A stretch of 59,865 bases of DNA from Pseudomonas fontis (GTDB taxonomy: Bacteria; Pseudomonadota; Gammaproteobacteria; Pseudomonadales; Pseudomonadaceae): assembly GCF_028656955.1 (NCBI RefSeq), contig NZ_JAMDGY010000006.1, positions 1-59,865 on the forward strand, written 5' to 3'. Shown here piece by piece: positions 11,381 through 19,988 of this stretch. The position numbers were made by a program, and so were the translations under genes. Position 1 is the first letter of the stretch; each line of letters begins with the position of its first letter. The notes beneath the pieces are model-generated. The model was not told where the DNA came from, did no database searches, and was given only the letters and a program-made list of their open reading frames with translations.

Positions 11381-11540
11381 TGGCTTGCAGGTCGGGGTAG
11401 TCGGCGATTTCCAGCAGCAGGCGGCGCTGCTCGGAGTAGGACTCGATCGCGCGGCGGTATTCCATGCGGCGCTGATCTTTTTCATGCTGTTTGCGGGATT
11501 TGGCGTTGGGTTGATACGAGCCATCGAATTCACGAGCCAT
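11322..11540 (-). CDS. Small charged protein, PA3496-like family (tentative)
   Basis: A 72-residue, highly charged protein without signal or membrane segment. The central block QHEKDQRRMEYRRAIESYSEQ followed by LLLEIADYPDLQA resembles the small Pseudomonas proteins annotated as PA3496-like putative envelope integrity proteins, but this match is from memory and uncertain. A clear ribosome binding site (AGGGAGAC) precedes the ATG, which argues that the gene is real. Its 3' end runs 59 nt into the antiparallel 3' end of the LysR gene. Confidence 0.65.
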   Translation of the reverse strand: MAREFDGSYQPNAKSRKQHEKDQRRMEYRRAIESYSEQRRLLLEIADYPDLQAISVWQVSAAGSPKNAPQAR

Positions 11541-11624
11541 TGCATGTCTCCCTGATCGAGTTCGGGAGTTTCAGCCTGACGATGGAGAATTACGATTTGG
11601 CGGCGCGCGGGTGACAAAATGGTG

Positions 11625-11651
11625 AAACCTTGGTGAGCCTCACCAAGGTTT
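11625..11651 (-). terminator. Perfect palindromic terminator at the end of the RpiR gene
   Basis: A 13-nt arm AAACCTTGGTGAG and its exact complement are separated by one base and end in TTT on both strands. It overlaps the stop codon of the RpiR regulator and could terminate from both sides. Confidence 0.75.
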
Positions 11652-12517
11652 CAGTCATCCATCGCCTTGATCGACTTGGGCGACAGGCGCAGGCTGCGCA
11701 AGCTGCGCTTCACGCTCTTGAGGTGGTTGACCAGGCTCGGGCCACGGGCCATGGCCACGCCCATTGCCAGCACGTCGATCACCACCAGGTGGGCGATACG
11801 CGAGGTCAGCGGGGTGTAGATCTCGGTGTCTTCATGCACGTCGATGGCCAGGTTGACCGTCGACAGCTCGGCCAGCGGGGTCTGGCTCGGGCACAGGGTG
11901 ATCAGGGTAGCGCCGCTCTCACGCACCAGGTTGGCGGTGATCAGCAGGTCCTTGGAGCGCCCCGACTGGGAAATGCAGATGGCCACATCGCCAGGCTTCA
12001 GGGTGACCGCCGACATCGCCTGCATGTGCGGGTCGGAATACGCCGCCGCCGTCAGCAACAGGCGGAAGAACTTGTGCTGGGCATCTGCCGCCACTGCACC
12101 GGACGCACCGAAACCATAGAACTCGACACGCTGCGCCGAGGCCATGGCCGTGACGGCGCGTTGCAGGGCCTGGGCATCGAGGTGCTCACGCACTTCCATC
12201 AGGGTGTGCAGGGTGGTGTCGAAGATCTTCAGGCTGTAGTCGGCAACCGAGTCGTCTTCATGGATGGCGAACTGGCCGAAACTCGCGCCGGCCGCCAGGC
12301 TCTGCGCCAGCTTGAGCTTGAGGTCCTGGAACCCGGTACAGCCGATCGCCCGGCAAAAACGCACGATGGTCGGCTCGCTGATCCCGACGCTGTGCGCCAG
12401 GTCGGCCATGGAGCTATGCATGACGGCCGCTGGATCAAGCAGTACGTGGTCGGCAACCTTCAGTTCCGACTTGCGTAGCAGATGGCGCGACTGGGCGATG
12501 TGTTGCAACAGATTCAA
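11651..12517 (-). CDS. RpiR-family sugar-phosphate-sensing regulator (HexR paralogue)
   Basis: A 288-residue regulator with an N-terminal RpiR helix-turn-helix (VGISEPTIVRFCRAIGCTGF, residues about 45-64) and a C-terminal SIS sugar-phosphate-binding domain (FYGFGASGAVAADAQHKFF; CISQSGRSKDLL; EDTEIYTPLTSRIAHLVVID). HexR-type regulators repress Entner-Doudoroff and zwf genes and release DNA on binding 2-keto-3-deoxy-6-phosphogluconate. It is divergent from zwf with a palindromic operator between. As I recall the canonical Pseudomonas HexR, next to zwf-pgl-eda, it has a different N-terminus, so I treat this as a paralogue and give no symbol. Confidence 0.88.
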   Translation of the reverse strand: MNLLQHIAQSRHLLRKSELKVADHVLLDPAAVMHSSMADLAHSVGISEPTIVRFCRAIGCTGFQDLKLKLAQSLAAGASFGQFAIHEDDSVADYSLKIFDTTLHTLMEVREHLDAQALQRAVTAMASAQRVEFYGFGASGAVAADAQHKFFRLLLTAAAYSDPHMQAMSAVTLKPGDVAICISQSGRSKDLLITANLVRESGATLITLCPSQTPLAELSTVNLAIDVHEDTEIYTPLTSRIAHLVVIDVLAMGVAMARGPSLVNHLKSVKRSLRSLRLSPKSIKAMDD

Positions 12518-12560
12518 GGGCAGGACTCGGTTATGATCGGCTGACCGGGTTGTAGCTTTC

Positions 12561-12576
12561 TTGTAGTTATACTACA
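12561..12576. promoter_or_regulatory. HexR-type operator between the RpiR gene and zwf
   Basis: TTGTAGTTATACTACA contains the perfect dyad TGTAGT-TAT-ACTACA and fits the TTGT-N7/8-ACAA style of HexR sites. A further TTGTAG direct repeat lies 11 bp away at 12550-12555. It sits between the divergent starts and could control both genes. Confidence 0.75.
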
Positions 12577-12621
12577 TGACCGGCGACCCGCCCAGCTAAA
12601 CGAACTAGGAGAGTGGTGGTA

Positions 12622-14064
12622 TTGACTATCCCTTGCGACATTCTGGTCTTCGGCGGGACCGGCGATCTGGCCCTCAACAAACTGCTCCCGGCGCTCTACC
12701 ACCTGTATCGCGAAGGTCGTCTGCACAACGCCGTGCGCATCGTGGCGCTGGCCCGCAGAAATTTGCCGCGCCTTGCCTTCCTGCAACTGGCAGAACGCCG
12801 TTGCCGGGCGCAGATCGCCCGTGCGGACTTTGATGACGACACCTGGGGGCGCTTCTCCACGCGCCTGGACTACTTCCCCATGGACGCCTCGCAAAGCGCC
12901 GACTTCGGCCGCCTGGCACGCTTTCTCGGCGAGCCGGGCGGGCTGACACGGGTCTACTACCTGGCCACCGCACCCAACCTGTTCGTGCCCATCGCCACCC
13001 ACCTGCAGGTGGCCGGCCTGGTCGACAGCGAAGCGCGCATCGTGCTGGAAAAGCCCATCGGCCAGTCGCTCGAGTCCGCCACCGCGATCAACAGCGCAAT
13101 TGGCGCGGTGTTCGCGGAACCCCAGGTGTTTCGCATCGACCACTACCTGGGCAAGGAGACCGTGCAGAACCTGATGGCCCTGCGCTTTGCCAACGCCCTG
13201 CTGGAGCCGGTGTGGCGCGGCAACCAGATCGATCACGTGCAGATCAGCGTCTGTGAAACCCTCGGCGTGGAAAACCGTGGCAGCTACTACGACCGTGCCG
13301 GCGCCACCCGCGACATGCTGCAAAACCACCTGCTGCAACTGCTCTGCCTGGTGGCGATGGAGCCCCCGGCGCAGTTCGAGGCCGAGGCGGTACGCGATGA
13401 GAAGGTCAAGATCCTGCGGGCGCTCAAGCCCATCACCGGCCAGGACGTGCAGGACCGCACAGTGCGCGGCCAATACAGCGCCGGGAAGATCGGCGGGCAG
13501 GAAGTGCCGGCCTACTATTTCGAGAAAGATGTCGACAACGACAGCGATACCGAGACCTTCGTCGCCGTTGAAGCGCATATCAACAATTGGCGTTGGGCCG
13601 GTGTGCCGTTCTACCTGCGCACCGGCAAGCGCCTGGCGAAAAAGTCGTCACAGATCGTCATCCAGTTCAAGCCGGTGCCCCATCGCCTGTTCGAGGGCGA
13701 CCGGGCCAACCAGTTGCTGATCCAGCTGCAGCCCGATGAGCGTATCAGCCTGCAGATGATGACCAAGACGCCCGGCAAGGGCATGCACCTGGAACCGGTC
13801 GAGCTGAACCTGAACCTGGCCCAGGTGTTTGGCCAGACCCGCCGCTGGGATGCCTACGAACGCTTGTTGCTGGATGTGCTGGAAGGCGACTCGACACTGT
13901 TCATGCGCCGTGACGAAGTGGAAGCGGCCTGGGCCTGGATCGATCCGATCATCAATGGCTGGCAGGAGCACTTCCAGGCGCCACGGCCCTACCCCGCTGG
14001 CTCCAACGGCCCGGACCAGGCCCACAGCCTGCTCGCTCACCAAGGACGCAGTTGGCACGGCTGA
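12622..14064 (+). CDS. zwf: Glucose-6-phosphate 1-dehydrogenase
   Basis: A ~480-residue G6PDH that oxidises glucose 6-phosphate to 6-phosphogluconolactone. VFGGTGDLALNKLLPALY is the nucleotide-binding N-terminus and RIDHYLGKETVQNL the substrate-binding signature with the active-site lysine; the C-terminal half has GVPFYLRTGKRL. The sequence context (LTIPCDILVFGG) differs from the zwf linked to pgl-eda, so it is a paralogue. I prefer the TTG start because AGGAGA ends 9 nt before it; the GTGs at 12613 and 12616 lie too close to that site but cannot be excluded. Divergent from the RpiR regulator with a shared operator. Confidence 0.9.
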   Translation: MTIPCDILVFGGTGDLALNKLLPALYHLYREGRLHNAVRIVALARRNLPRLAFLQLAERRCRAQIARADFDDDTWGRFSTRLDYFPMDASQSADFGRLARFLGEPGGLTRVYYLATAPNLFVPIATHLQVAGLVDSEARIVLEKPIGQSLESATAINSAIGAVFAEPQVFRIDHYLGKETVQNLMALRFANALLEPVWRGNQIDHVQISVCETLGVENRGSYYDRAGATRDMLQNHLLQLLCLVAMEPPAQFEAEAVRDEKVKILRALKPITGQDVQDRTVRGQYSAGKIGGQEVPAYYFEKDVDNDSDTETFVAVEAHINNWRWAGVPFYLRTGKRLAKKSSQIVIQFKPVPHRLFEGDRANQLLIQLQPDERISLQMMTKTPGKGMHLEPVELNLNLAQVFGQTRRWDAYERLLLDVLEGDSTLFMRRDEVEAAWAWIDPIINGWQEHFQAPRPYPAGSNGPDQAHSLLAHQGRSWHG

Positions 14065-14152
14065 ACCGCTTCCCGATGCCATCCTGACCTGTCGCGGCCA
14101 ACACTGAAGCGGCTCCACACCCTTCAGCGTCAACTACGACAAGGATCAACAA

Positions 14153-14476
14153 ATGCACATTGAAGCAAAAAACTGGATTGCCCAGAACGACCGCATGCCG
14201 GGCCCTGATGGCGGCAAATTCCGCGTGTATGGCACCCTCACGGTTGGCCATTCAGGTTTCGTCCCCAGCCTGGTCAAGTGCGACAAACACAGCACTGCAT
14301 CGACCCTGGCCCTGGACATTACCGTGGAAAAACTGGAAGGCGTGTTCCTCCAGGCCGTTGTAGACAAGGCGGTCAGTTTCTCGGTGTCCGAGGCCTGCGA
14401 CAGCATCGAGAGCGTGGAAATCTACTACCAGGATCAACTGCTAAGCACCATCGACAACATCCTGGTCACGCACTAA
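14153..14476 (+). CDS. Conserved-looking hypothetical protein
   Basis: A 107-residue soluble protein with no signal peptide or membrane segment. It has an AAGGATCAAC ribosome binding site and GC-rich codons like its neighbours, so it is very probably expressed. The middle (VPSLVKCDKHSTASTLALDI) and the end (VEIYYQDQLLSTIDNILVTH) look like alternating beta strands. I do not recognise the family and assign no function. It lies 88 nt downstream of zwf in the same direction and is antiparallel, 18 nt away, to the GGDEF-EAL gene. Confidence 0.7.
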   Translation: MHIEAKNWIAQNDRMPGPDGGKFRVYGTLTVGHSGFVPSLVKCDKHSTASTLALDITVEKLEGVFLQAVVDKAVSFSVSEACDSIESVEIYYQDQLLSTIDNILVTH

Positions 14477-14494
14477 GGCTGAGGGAGCCTTCCG

Positions 14495-17365
14495 TTACCA
14501 GGAAGGCTCCTGCTCCAGCAAACTGGCCAACTTGCCCGCCTCCACCGGCCGACTGATCAGGTAGCCCTGCACTTCGTCACAGCCGTTTTCACGCAGGAAC
14601 GCCAGCTGCTCGCTGGTTTCCACCCCTTCGGCAACTACCTTCAGGTCCAGGCTGTGGGCCATGACGATGATCGCCCGGGTGATCGCCGCGTCTTCGCTGC
14701 CCTCCTCCAGGCCGCGGATGAAGGTCTGGTCGATCTTCACGTAGTTCACCGGGAAGCGCTTGAGGTAGCTCAGCGAGGAATAGCCGGTGCCGAAGTCATC
14801 GATGGCCAGCTTCACACCCAGGTCATGCAACTGGCGGAACGTCGCGATGATGTGCTCGACGCTGTCCAGCAGCTGGCTCTCGGTCAGTTCCAGCTCCAGC
14901 AGGTGCGGCTCCAGCCCGCTTTCCTCCAGCACCTGACGCACCAGGCTGACCAGCTTGCCCTGGCGCAACTGATAGACCGACAGGTTCACCGACACACGGA
15001 TCGGCGCCAGCCCCTGGCGCTGCCACTCGCGCGCCTGCCAGCAGGCCTGGCGCAGGACGAACTCGCCCATCGGTGCGATCAGCCCGGTCTCCTCGGCAAG
15101 GCCGATGAAATCCCCCGGCGGCACCATGCCCCATTGCGGGTGACGCCAACGGACCAGCGCCTCTGCGGCATTCAGCCGGCCTGTGGCCAGGCACAGTTTG
15201 GGCTGGTAGTGGACCTCCAGCTGGCGCTCCTCGATGGCCTTGCGCAACTGGTTCTCCAGTTGCAGGCGTTCCAGGGTGCTGGCTTGCAGGCTTTCGGTAT
15301 AGAACTGGAAGTTGTCGCCGCCCAGGTGCTTGGCGTGCTGCATGGCCATGTTGGCCTGGCTGACCAGGGCATTCAGGTCCAGGGTGATTTCCGACAGCAG
15401 GCTGATCCCCACCGAAGCGCTGATCACCAGCTCATGCCCCTCGACGCGCAACGGCACGCGCAGCTTTTCCAGCAAGCGCGTGGTCACCCGCACCAGGCTC
15501 GAGAGGTTGCTGTAGCCATCGAACAGCACCACGAATTCGTCACCGGACAAGCGCGCCACGGTATCGGACTCCGGTACCGCGTTGGCAATGCGCTGGGCCA
15601 TCTGCTTGAGCAACTGGTCGGCAATTTCGTGGCCGAGGCTGTCGTTGAGCAGCTTGAAACGGTCCAGGTCGATATGCAGCAAGGCCAGGCTGCGCCCGCT
15701 GGTGCGTACGCGCTGGCCGGCTTCATACAGGCGCAGGCGGAACAAGGCGCGGTTGGCCAGCCCGGTCAGCTCGTCGTAGTGCGCCAGGTAGCGCAGGCGC
15801 TCTTCAGATTCGCGCCTTTGCGACAGATCGCTGAAGAAGCCAACAATATTGCTGATGTTGCCCCGCGCATCGCGCACGCCATTGAGCTGCAGCGACTGCG
15901 GGTAGAGTTCGCCATCCTTGCGCGCCTCGACCAGCTCGCCCTGCCAGCTGCCATGCAAGTCCAGCGCTTGGTCGATGGCCGCCGCGTGCCGCCGGGCATC
16001 GCGGCTGCAAGGTAGCTCCAGCACCGTGTGCGCCAGCAGTTCATCGCGGGTGTAGCCGGTGATCTGGCAGAACGCCTGGTTGACCGCCAGCAGGCTGTAG
16101 TCCGGATCAAGAATGGCAATGCCTTCGCTGGCCGCTTCGAACACCGTCGCCGCCAGGCGCTGCTGTTCTTCCTGTGCCTTGCTGGCGCTGATGTCCCGCC
16201 GGGTACCGAGCATGCGCACCACGCGGCCGTCATCATCCCGCTCTACTGCGCGCCCGCGGTCTTCGATCCAGCACCAGTGGCCGAGGTTGTGGCGCACGCG
16301 GTACTCGATGCGGTAATCCTCGGTACGCCCCTTCAAATGCTCGACCAGAGTGCGCTTGAGCGCTGGCAGGTCGTCCGGGTGCAGGCGCGGCTTGAGGTCG
16401 GCGAGCATCGCCCGGACCTGCTCCGGGTCCAGCCCGAACAGCTCATGCAGTTGCGTGTGATGGATTTCGTCGGTTTGCAGGTTCCAGTCCCAGAGCCCCA
16501 GTTCACTGGCTTCAAGTGCCAGCGCCAGGCGCTCTTCGCTCTTGCTCAGGGCCTGGTTGGCCTGGTCCAGTTCCTGGCTGCGCTCGGCAACCCGTTCTTC
16601 CAGGCCCACTTGCGCCTCACGCAACTGGCCCTCGATCAGCCGACGCTGCTCCACTTCTCCGGCCAGCGCCTGATTCAGCCGTTCGCTACGGGTATGCGCG
16701 GCTTGCAGGTGCTCGATCAGCGCCTGGTTCTGGAAGCGCCGCAGCAGACCATTCTCGATCACCCGGTTGACCTGCCAGGCCACCACCAGCAAGGCGCCAA
16801 GCAGGATCAGCCCGAGCCAGCCCCAGCCCTGTTGCTGGGCGTCGCCACTCCAGAACAGGAAGGCGATGGGTGGTACCAGGCAAGGCAAGGTGAAACTGAG
16901 AAACGCCGGCAGGCTGACGGCATAGGCCACGCTGGCGGAAAGCGTGGCGGCGCCCAACAGGCCGAACACCCAGGCCTGCTGGACGAAATCATCCACCGGC
17001 ACCAGGGCGATCGCCGCACTGGCCAGGGTCAGGCCACTGAAAGCCGAGCCGATCAGGAACATTCGCCACCAGGTGGGCCGGGCCTGGCGGTCGGGCATGG
17101 CGGCATCGAACGCCGCCACCTGGATCACCCGCAGGGCGACCAGCGCCATCAACCACACCACCCAGACGCTGACCAGCAGGTAACGTTGCGGGCTCCATAA
17201 CAACCACGCGCAGACCAGCCCGTTCAGCAACATGAACAGGGTGGGCAGCAATGAGCCCTGATACAGCAGGCGTGTGCGTTCGACGGCCAGTTGCGTGGCG
17301 AACTGTCGGCGGATACCCCGACGCGCATCCAGAGGGGCGCTGACAGGGCCGGAAAGGAGTGTCAT
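14495..17365 (-). CDS. Membrane-anchored PAS-PAS-GGDEF-EAL cyclic-di-GMP protein
   Basis: About 956 residues. Six or so hydrophobic segments span residues 35-200, followed by a coiled coil (205-275), two PAS domains (about 275-395 and 405-525), a GGDEF domain and a C-terminal EAL domain. The diguanylate cyclase signature reads RLSGDEFVVLF, an SGDEF variant of GGDEF, near residue 606. The phosphodiesterase motifs are intact: EALVRW, DDFGTGYSSLSYL, KIDQTFI and VVAEGVET. It may therefore be bifunctional or mainly a c-di-GMP hydrolase. I took the ATG giving MTLLSGPVSA; the frame stays open far upstream, so the start is uncertain. Confidence 0.9.
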   Translation of the reverse strand: MTLLSGPVSAPLDARRGIRRQFATQLAVERTRLLYQGSLLPTLFMLLNGLVCAWLLWSPQRYLLVSVWVVWLMALVALRVIQVAAFDAAMPDRQARPTWWRMFLIGSAFSGLTLASAAIALVPVDDFVQQAWVFGLLGAATLSASVAYAVSLPAFLSFTLPCLVPPIAFLFWSGDAQQQGWGWLGLILLGALLVVAWQVNRVIENGLLRRFQNQALIEHLQAAHTRSERLNQALAGEVEQRRLIEGQLREAQVGLEERVAERSQELDQANQALSKSEERLALALEASELGLWDWNLQTDEIHHTQLHELFGLDPEQVRAMLADLKPRLHPDDLPALKRTLVEHLKGRTEDYRIEYRVRHNLGHWCWIEDRGRAVERDDDGRVVRMLGTRRDISASKAQEEQQRLAATVFEAASEGIAILDPDYSLLAVNQAFCQITGYTRDELLAHTVLELPCSRDARRHAAAIDQALDLHGSWQGELVEARKDGELYPQSLQLNGVRDARGNISNIVGFFSDLSQRRESEERLRYLAHYDELTGLANRALFRLRLYEAGQRVRTSGRSLALLHIDLDRFKLLNDSLGHEIADQLLKQMAQRIANAVPESDTVARLSGDEFVVLFDGYSNLSSLVRVTTRLLEKLRVPLRVEGHELVISASVGISLLSEITLDLNALVSQANMAMQHAKHLGGDNFQFYTESLQASTLERLQLENQLRKAIEERQLEVHYQPKLCLATGRLNAAEALVRWRHPQWGMVPPGDFIGLAEETGLIAPMGEFVLRQACWQAREWQRQGLAPIRVSVNLSVYQLRQGKLVSLVRQVLEESGLEPHLLELELTESQLLDSVEHIIATFRQLHDLGVKLAIDDFGTGYSSLSYLKRFPVNYVKIDQTFIRGLEEGSEDAAITRAIIVMAHSLDLKVVAEGVETSEQLAFLRENGCDEVQGYLISRPVEAGKLASLLEQEPSW

Positions 17366-17599
17366 AGGCAATGTTCTTGTAATGGTGAGCCTTAAACGTG
17401 CACGGAGCATACACAAGCAGAGGCATCTGCCAAACTGCTCTGGATCATAATTCTGCATCGAATTTTCGCCCTGCGCTTTGCGTGTGAAGCGCTCAAGCAC
17501 GCGGGCCAAGGCTTGCGGCCGATGACCGGTCAGTCGTCGCCGGCAGGTTTTTTGATTACGGGTTTGCCCCTGACTCCTTCGCACCCCTAAAATGGCCGG

Positions 17600-19783
17600 A
17601 TGCGCGATGATCTCTCCCTCCTGTTGAACTCCCTCAACGACGCCCAACGTCAGGCCGTAGCGGCCCCGGTTGGCCGTCAGTTGGTCCTGGCCGGTGCTGG
17701 CTCCGGTAAAACCCGAGTGCTGGTGCACCGTATCGCCTGGTTGATCCAGGTGGTGCAGGCCTCGCCCCATTCGATCCTGTCGGTGACCTTCACCAACAAG
17801 GCTGCCGCCGAGATGCGCCAGCGGATCGAGCAGTTGATGGGGATCAACCCCGCCGGCATGTGGGTGGGCACCTTCCACGGCCTGGCGCACCGCCTGTTGC
17901 GGGCGCACTGGCAGGAAGCCGGGCTCAGCCAGCATTTCCAGATCCTCGACAGCGACGACCAGCAACGCCTGGTCAAGCGGGTCATCCGCGAGCTGGGCCT
18001 GGACGAACAGCGTTGGCCAGTGCGCCAGGCGCAGTGGTTTATCAATGGGCAGAAGGACGAAGGCCTGCGCCCGCAGCATATCCAGGCCAGTGGCGACCTG
18101 TTCCTGGGCACCATGCGCAGCATCTATGAAGCCTACGAGGCAGCCTGCCAGCGCGCTGGCGTGATCGACTTCTCCGAACTGCTGCTGCGCGCACTGGATC
18201 TGTGGCGCGACCACCCCGGCCTGCTCGAACACTACCAGCGGCGCTTCCGCCACGTGCTGGTGGACGAGTTCCAGGACACCAACGCCGTGCAGTACGCCTG
18301 GTTGCGCCTGCTGGCCAAGGGCGGTGACAGCCTGATGGTGGTGGGCGACGACGACCAGTCGATCTACGGCTGGCGCGGGGCGAAAATCGAGAACATCCAC
18401 CAGTACAGCGCCGACTTCCCGGACGCCGAGATGATCCGCCTGGAGCAGAACTACCGCTCCACCGCCGGCATCCTCAAGGCGGCCAACGCCTTGATCGCCA
18501 ACAACAGCGATCGCCTGGGCAAGGAGCTGTGGACCGACGGCGGCGAAGGCGAGCCACTGAGCCTGTACGCCGCCTTCAACGAACACGATGAAGCCCGCTA
18601 CGTGGTCGAGACCATCGAGAGCGCGCTCAAGACCGGCCTGGCCCGCAGCGACATCGCCATCCTCTATCGCTCCAACGCCCAGTCGCGAGTGCTGGAAGAG
18701 GCCCTGCTGCGCGAGCGTATCCCGTACCGCATCTATGGCGGCCAGCGCTTCTTCGAGCGCGCCGAGATCAAGAACGCCATGGCCTACCTGCGTTTGCTGG
18801 AAGGCCGCGGCAACGACGCTGCGCTGGAGCGGGTAATCAATGTGCCGCCACGCGGCATTGGCGAGAAAACCGTCGAAGCGATCCGCGACCACGCCCGTCA
18901 CGCCCAGGTCTCGATGTGGGAGTCAATGAGCCAGTTGATCGCCAACAAGGGCCTCAAGGGACGTGCGGCAGGTGCGCTGAGCGCGTTTATCGAGTTGATC
19001 GAGAACCTTGCCGCCAAGGTGCTCGACATGCCGCTGCACCTGATGACCCAGACAGTCATCGAGCAGTCCGGGCTGATCATCTATCACCAGGAAGAAAAGG
19101 GTGAAAAGGGCCAGGCACGGGTAGAAAACCTTGAGGAACTGGTCAGCGCTGCGCGCAACTTCGAGAACAGCGAAGAAGACCAGGAGCTCTCGCCGCTCGC
19201 GGCGTTCCTCGGCCACGCCTCGCTGGAAGCCGGCGACGCCCAGGCCGACGAGCATGAAGACAGCATCCAGCTGATGACCCTGCACAGCGCCAAGGGCCTG
19301 GAATTCCCCCACGTGTTCCTGGTGGGCATGGAAGAAGGCCTGTTCCCGCACAAGATGAGCCTGGAAGAACCCGGCCGTCTGGCCGAGGAACGTCGCCTGG
19401 CCTATGTGGGCATTACCCGGGCGATGCAGAACCTGGTGATGACCTACGCCGAGACCCGTCGTTTATATGGCAGCGAGACCTACAACAAGGTGTCGCGCTT
19501 CGTGCGCGAAATTCCGGCCGGCCTGATACAGGAAGTGCGCCTGTCCAACAGCGTGAGCCGTCCGTATGGTTCGGGGCAGAAGCAGAACTCCAGCAGCCTG
19601 TTTGGCGGTGCCAATATTCCCGAGACGGCGTTCAACCTGGGCCAGCATGTTTCCCATGCGGTGTTTGGCGAGGGCGTGATCCTCAACTTCGAGGGTGCCG
19701 GGGCGCAGGCGCGGGTGCAGGTGAACTTTGCCGAGGGCAGCAAATGGCTGATGCTCGGCTACGCCAAGCTTGAGGCACTGTAA
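17600..19783 (+). CDS. uvrD: DNA helicase II
   Basis: A 727-residue superfamily 1A helicase. The Walker A motif is AGAGSGKT (residues 31-38), Walker B is LVDEFQDTN, motif III is GDDDQSIYGWRGA, motif IV is LEQNYRST, motif V is TLHSAKGLEF, and motif VI is YVGITRAMQNL. Length and the C-terminal Tudor-like segment (HAVFGEGVILNFEG) match UvrD, which unwinds DNA 3' to 5' in nucleotide-excision and mismatch repair. It stands alone, with REP hairpins downstream, as expected of a housekeeping gene. Confidence 0.96.
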   Translation: MRDDLSLLLNSLNDAQRQAVAAPVGRQLVLAGAGSGKTRVLVHRIAWLIQVVQASPHSILSVTFTNKAAAEMRQRIEQLMGINPAGMWVGTFHGLAHRLLRAHWQEAGLSQHFQILDSDDQQRLVKRVIRELGLDEQRWPVRQAQWFINGQKDEGLRPQHIQASGDLFLGTMRSIYEAYEAACQRAGVIDFSELLLRALDLWRDHPGLLEHYQRRFRHVLVDEFQDTNAVQYAWLRLLAKGGDSLMVVGDDDQSIYGWRGAKIENIHQYSADFPDAEMIRLEQNYRSTAGILKAANALIANNSDRLGKELWTDGGEGEPLSLYAAFNEHDEARYVVETIESALKTGLARSDIAILYRSNAQSRVLEEALLRERIPYRIYGGQRFFERAEIKNAMAYLRLLEGRGNDAALERVINVPPRGIGEKTVEAIRDHARHAQVSMWESMSQLIANKGLKGRAAGALSAFIELIENLAAKVLDMPLHLMTQTVIEQSGLIIYHQEEKGEKGQARVENLEELVSAARNFENSEEDQELSPLAAFLGHASLEAGDAQADEHEDSIQLMTLHSAKGLEFPHVFLVGMEEGLFPHKMSLEEPGRLAEERRLAYVGITRAMQNLVMTYAETRRLYGSETYNKVSRFVREIPAGLIQEVRLSNSVSRPYGSGQKQNSSSLFGGANIPETAFNLGQHVSHAVFGEGVILNFEGAGAQARVQVNFAEGSKWLMLGYAKLEAL

Positions 19784-19800
19784 GCACACCTCTTAACCAC

Positions 19801-19874
19801 CTGTGGGAGCGGGCTGGTCCCGCGATCGAGCGCAAAGCGCTCGTTGCCTTTACTGGCCGAGCCCGCTCCCACAG
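19801..19874. repeat. REP pair downstream of uvrD
   Basis: CTGTGGGAGCGGGCTGGTCCCGCG and its inverted partner ending GCCCGCTCCCACAG flank an internal GAGCGCAAAGCGCTC hairpin. This is the GGGCT/CCCGC variant of the P. putida REP family. Confidence 0.8.
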
Positions 19875-19988
19875 CGCGCGCCTGCACACAAACCAGGCAA
19901 AAGATGGAAACATCTTGTCGCTGGCCATGTGTCCTACAACCTGTGCACCATGGCGCGCGTGCAATCCACAAAATGGGAATTCCCTTCT

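Noticed and set aside
14495..18901. Very long minus-strand frame of 1468 codons
   Set aside because: Only the part from 17365 downward shows domain similarity; the rest is antisense to uvrD and is a high-GC open-frame artefact.
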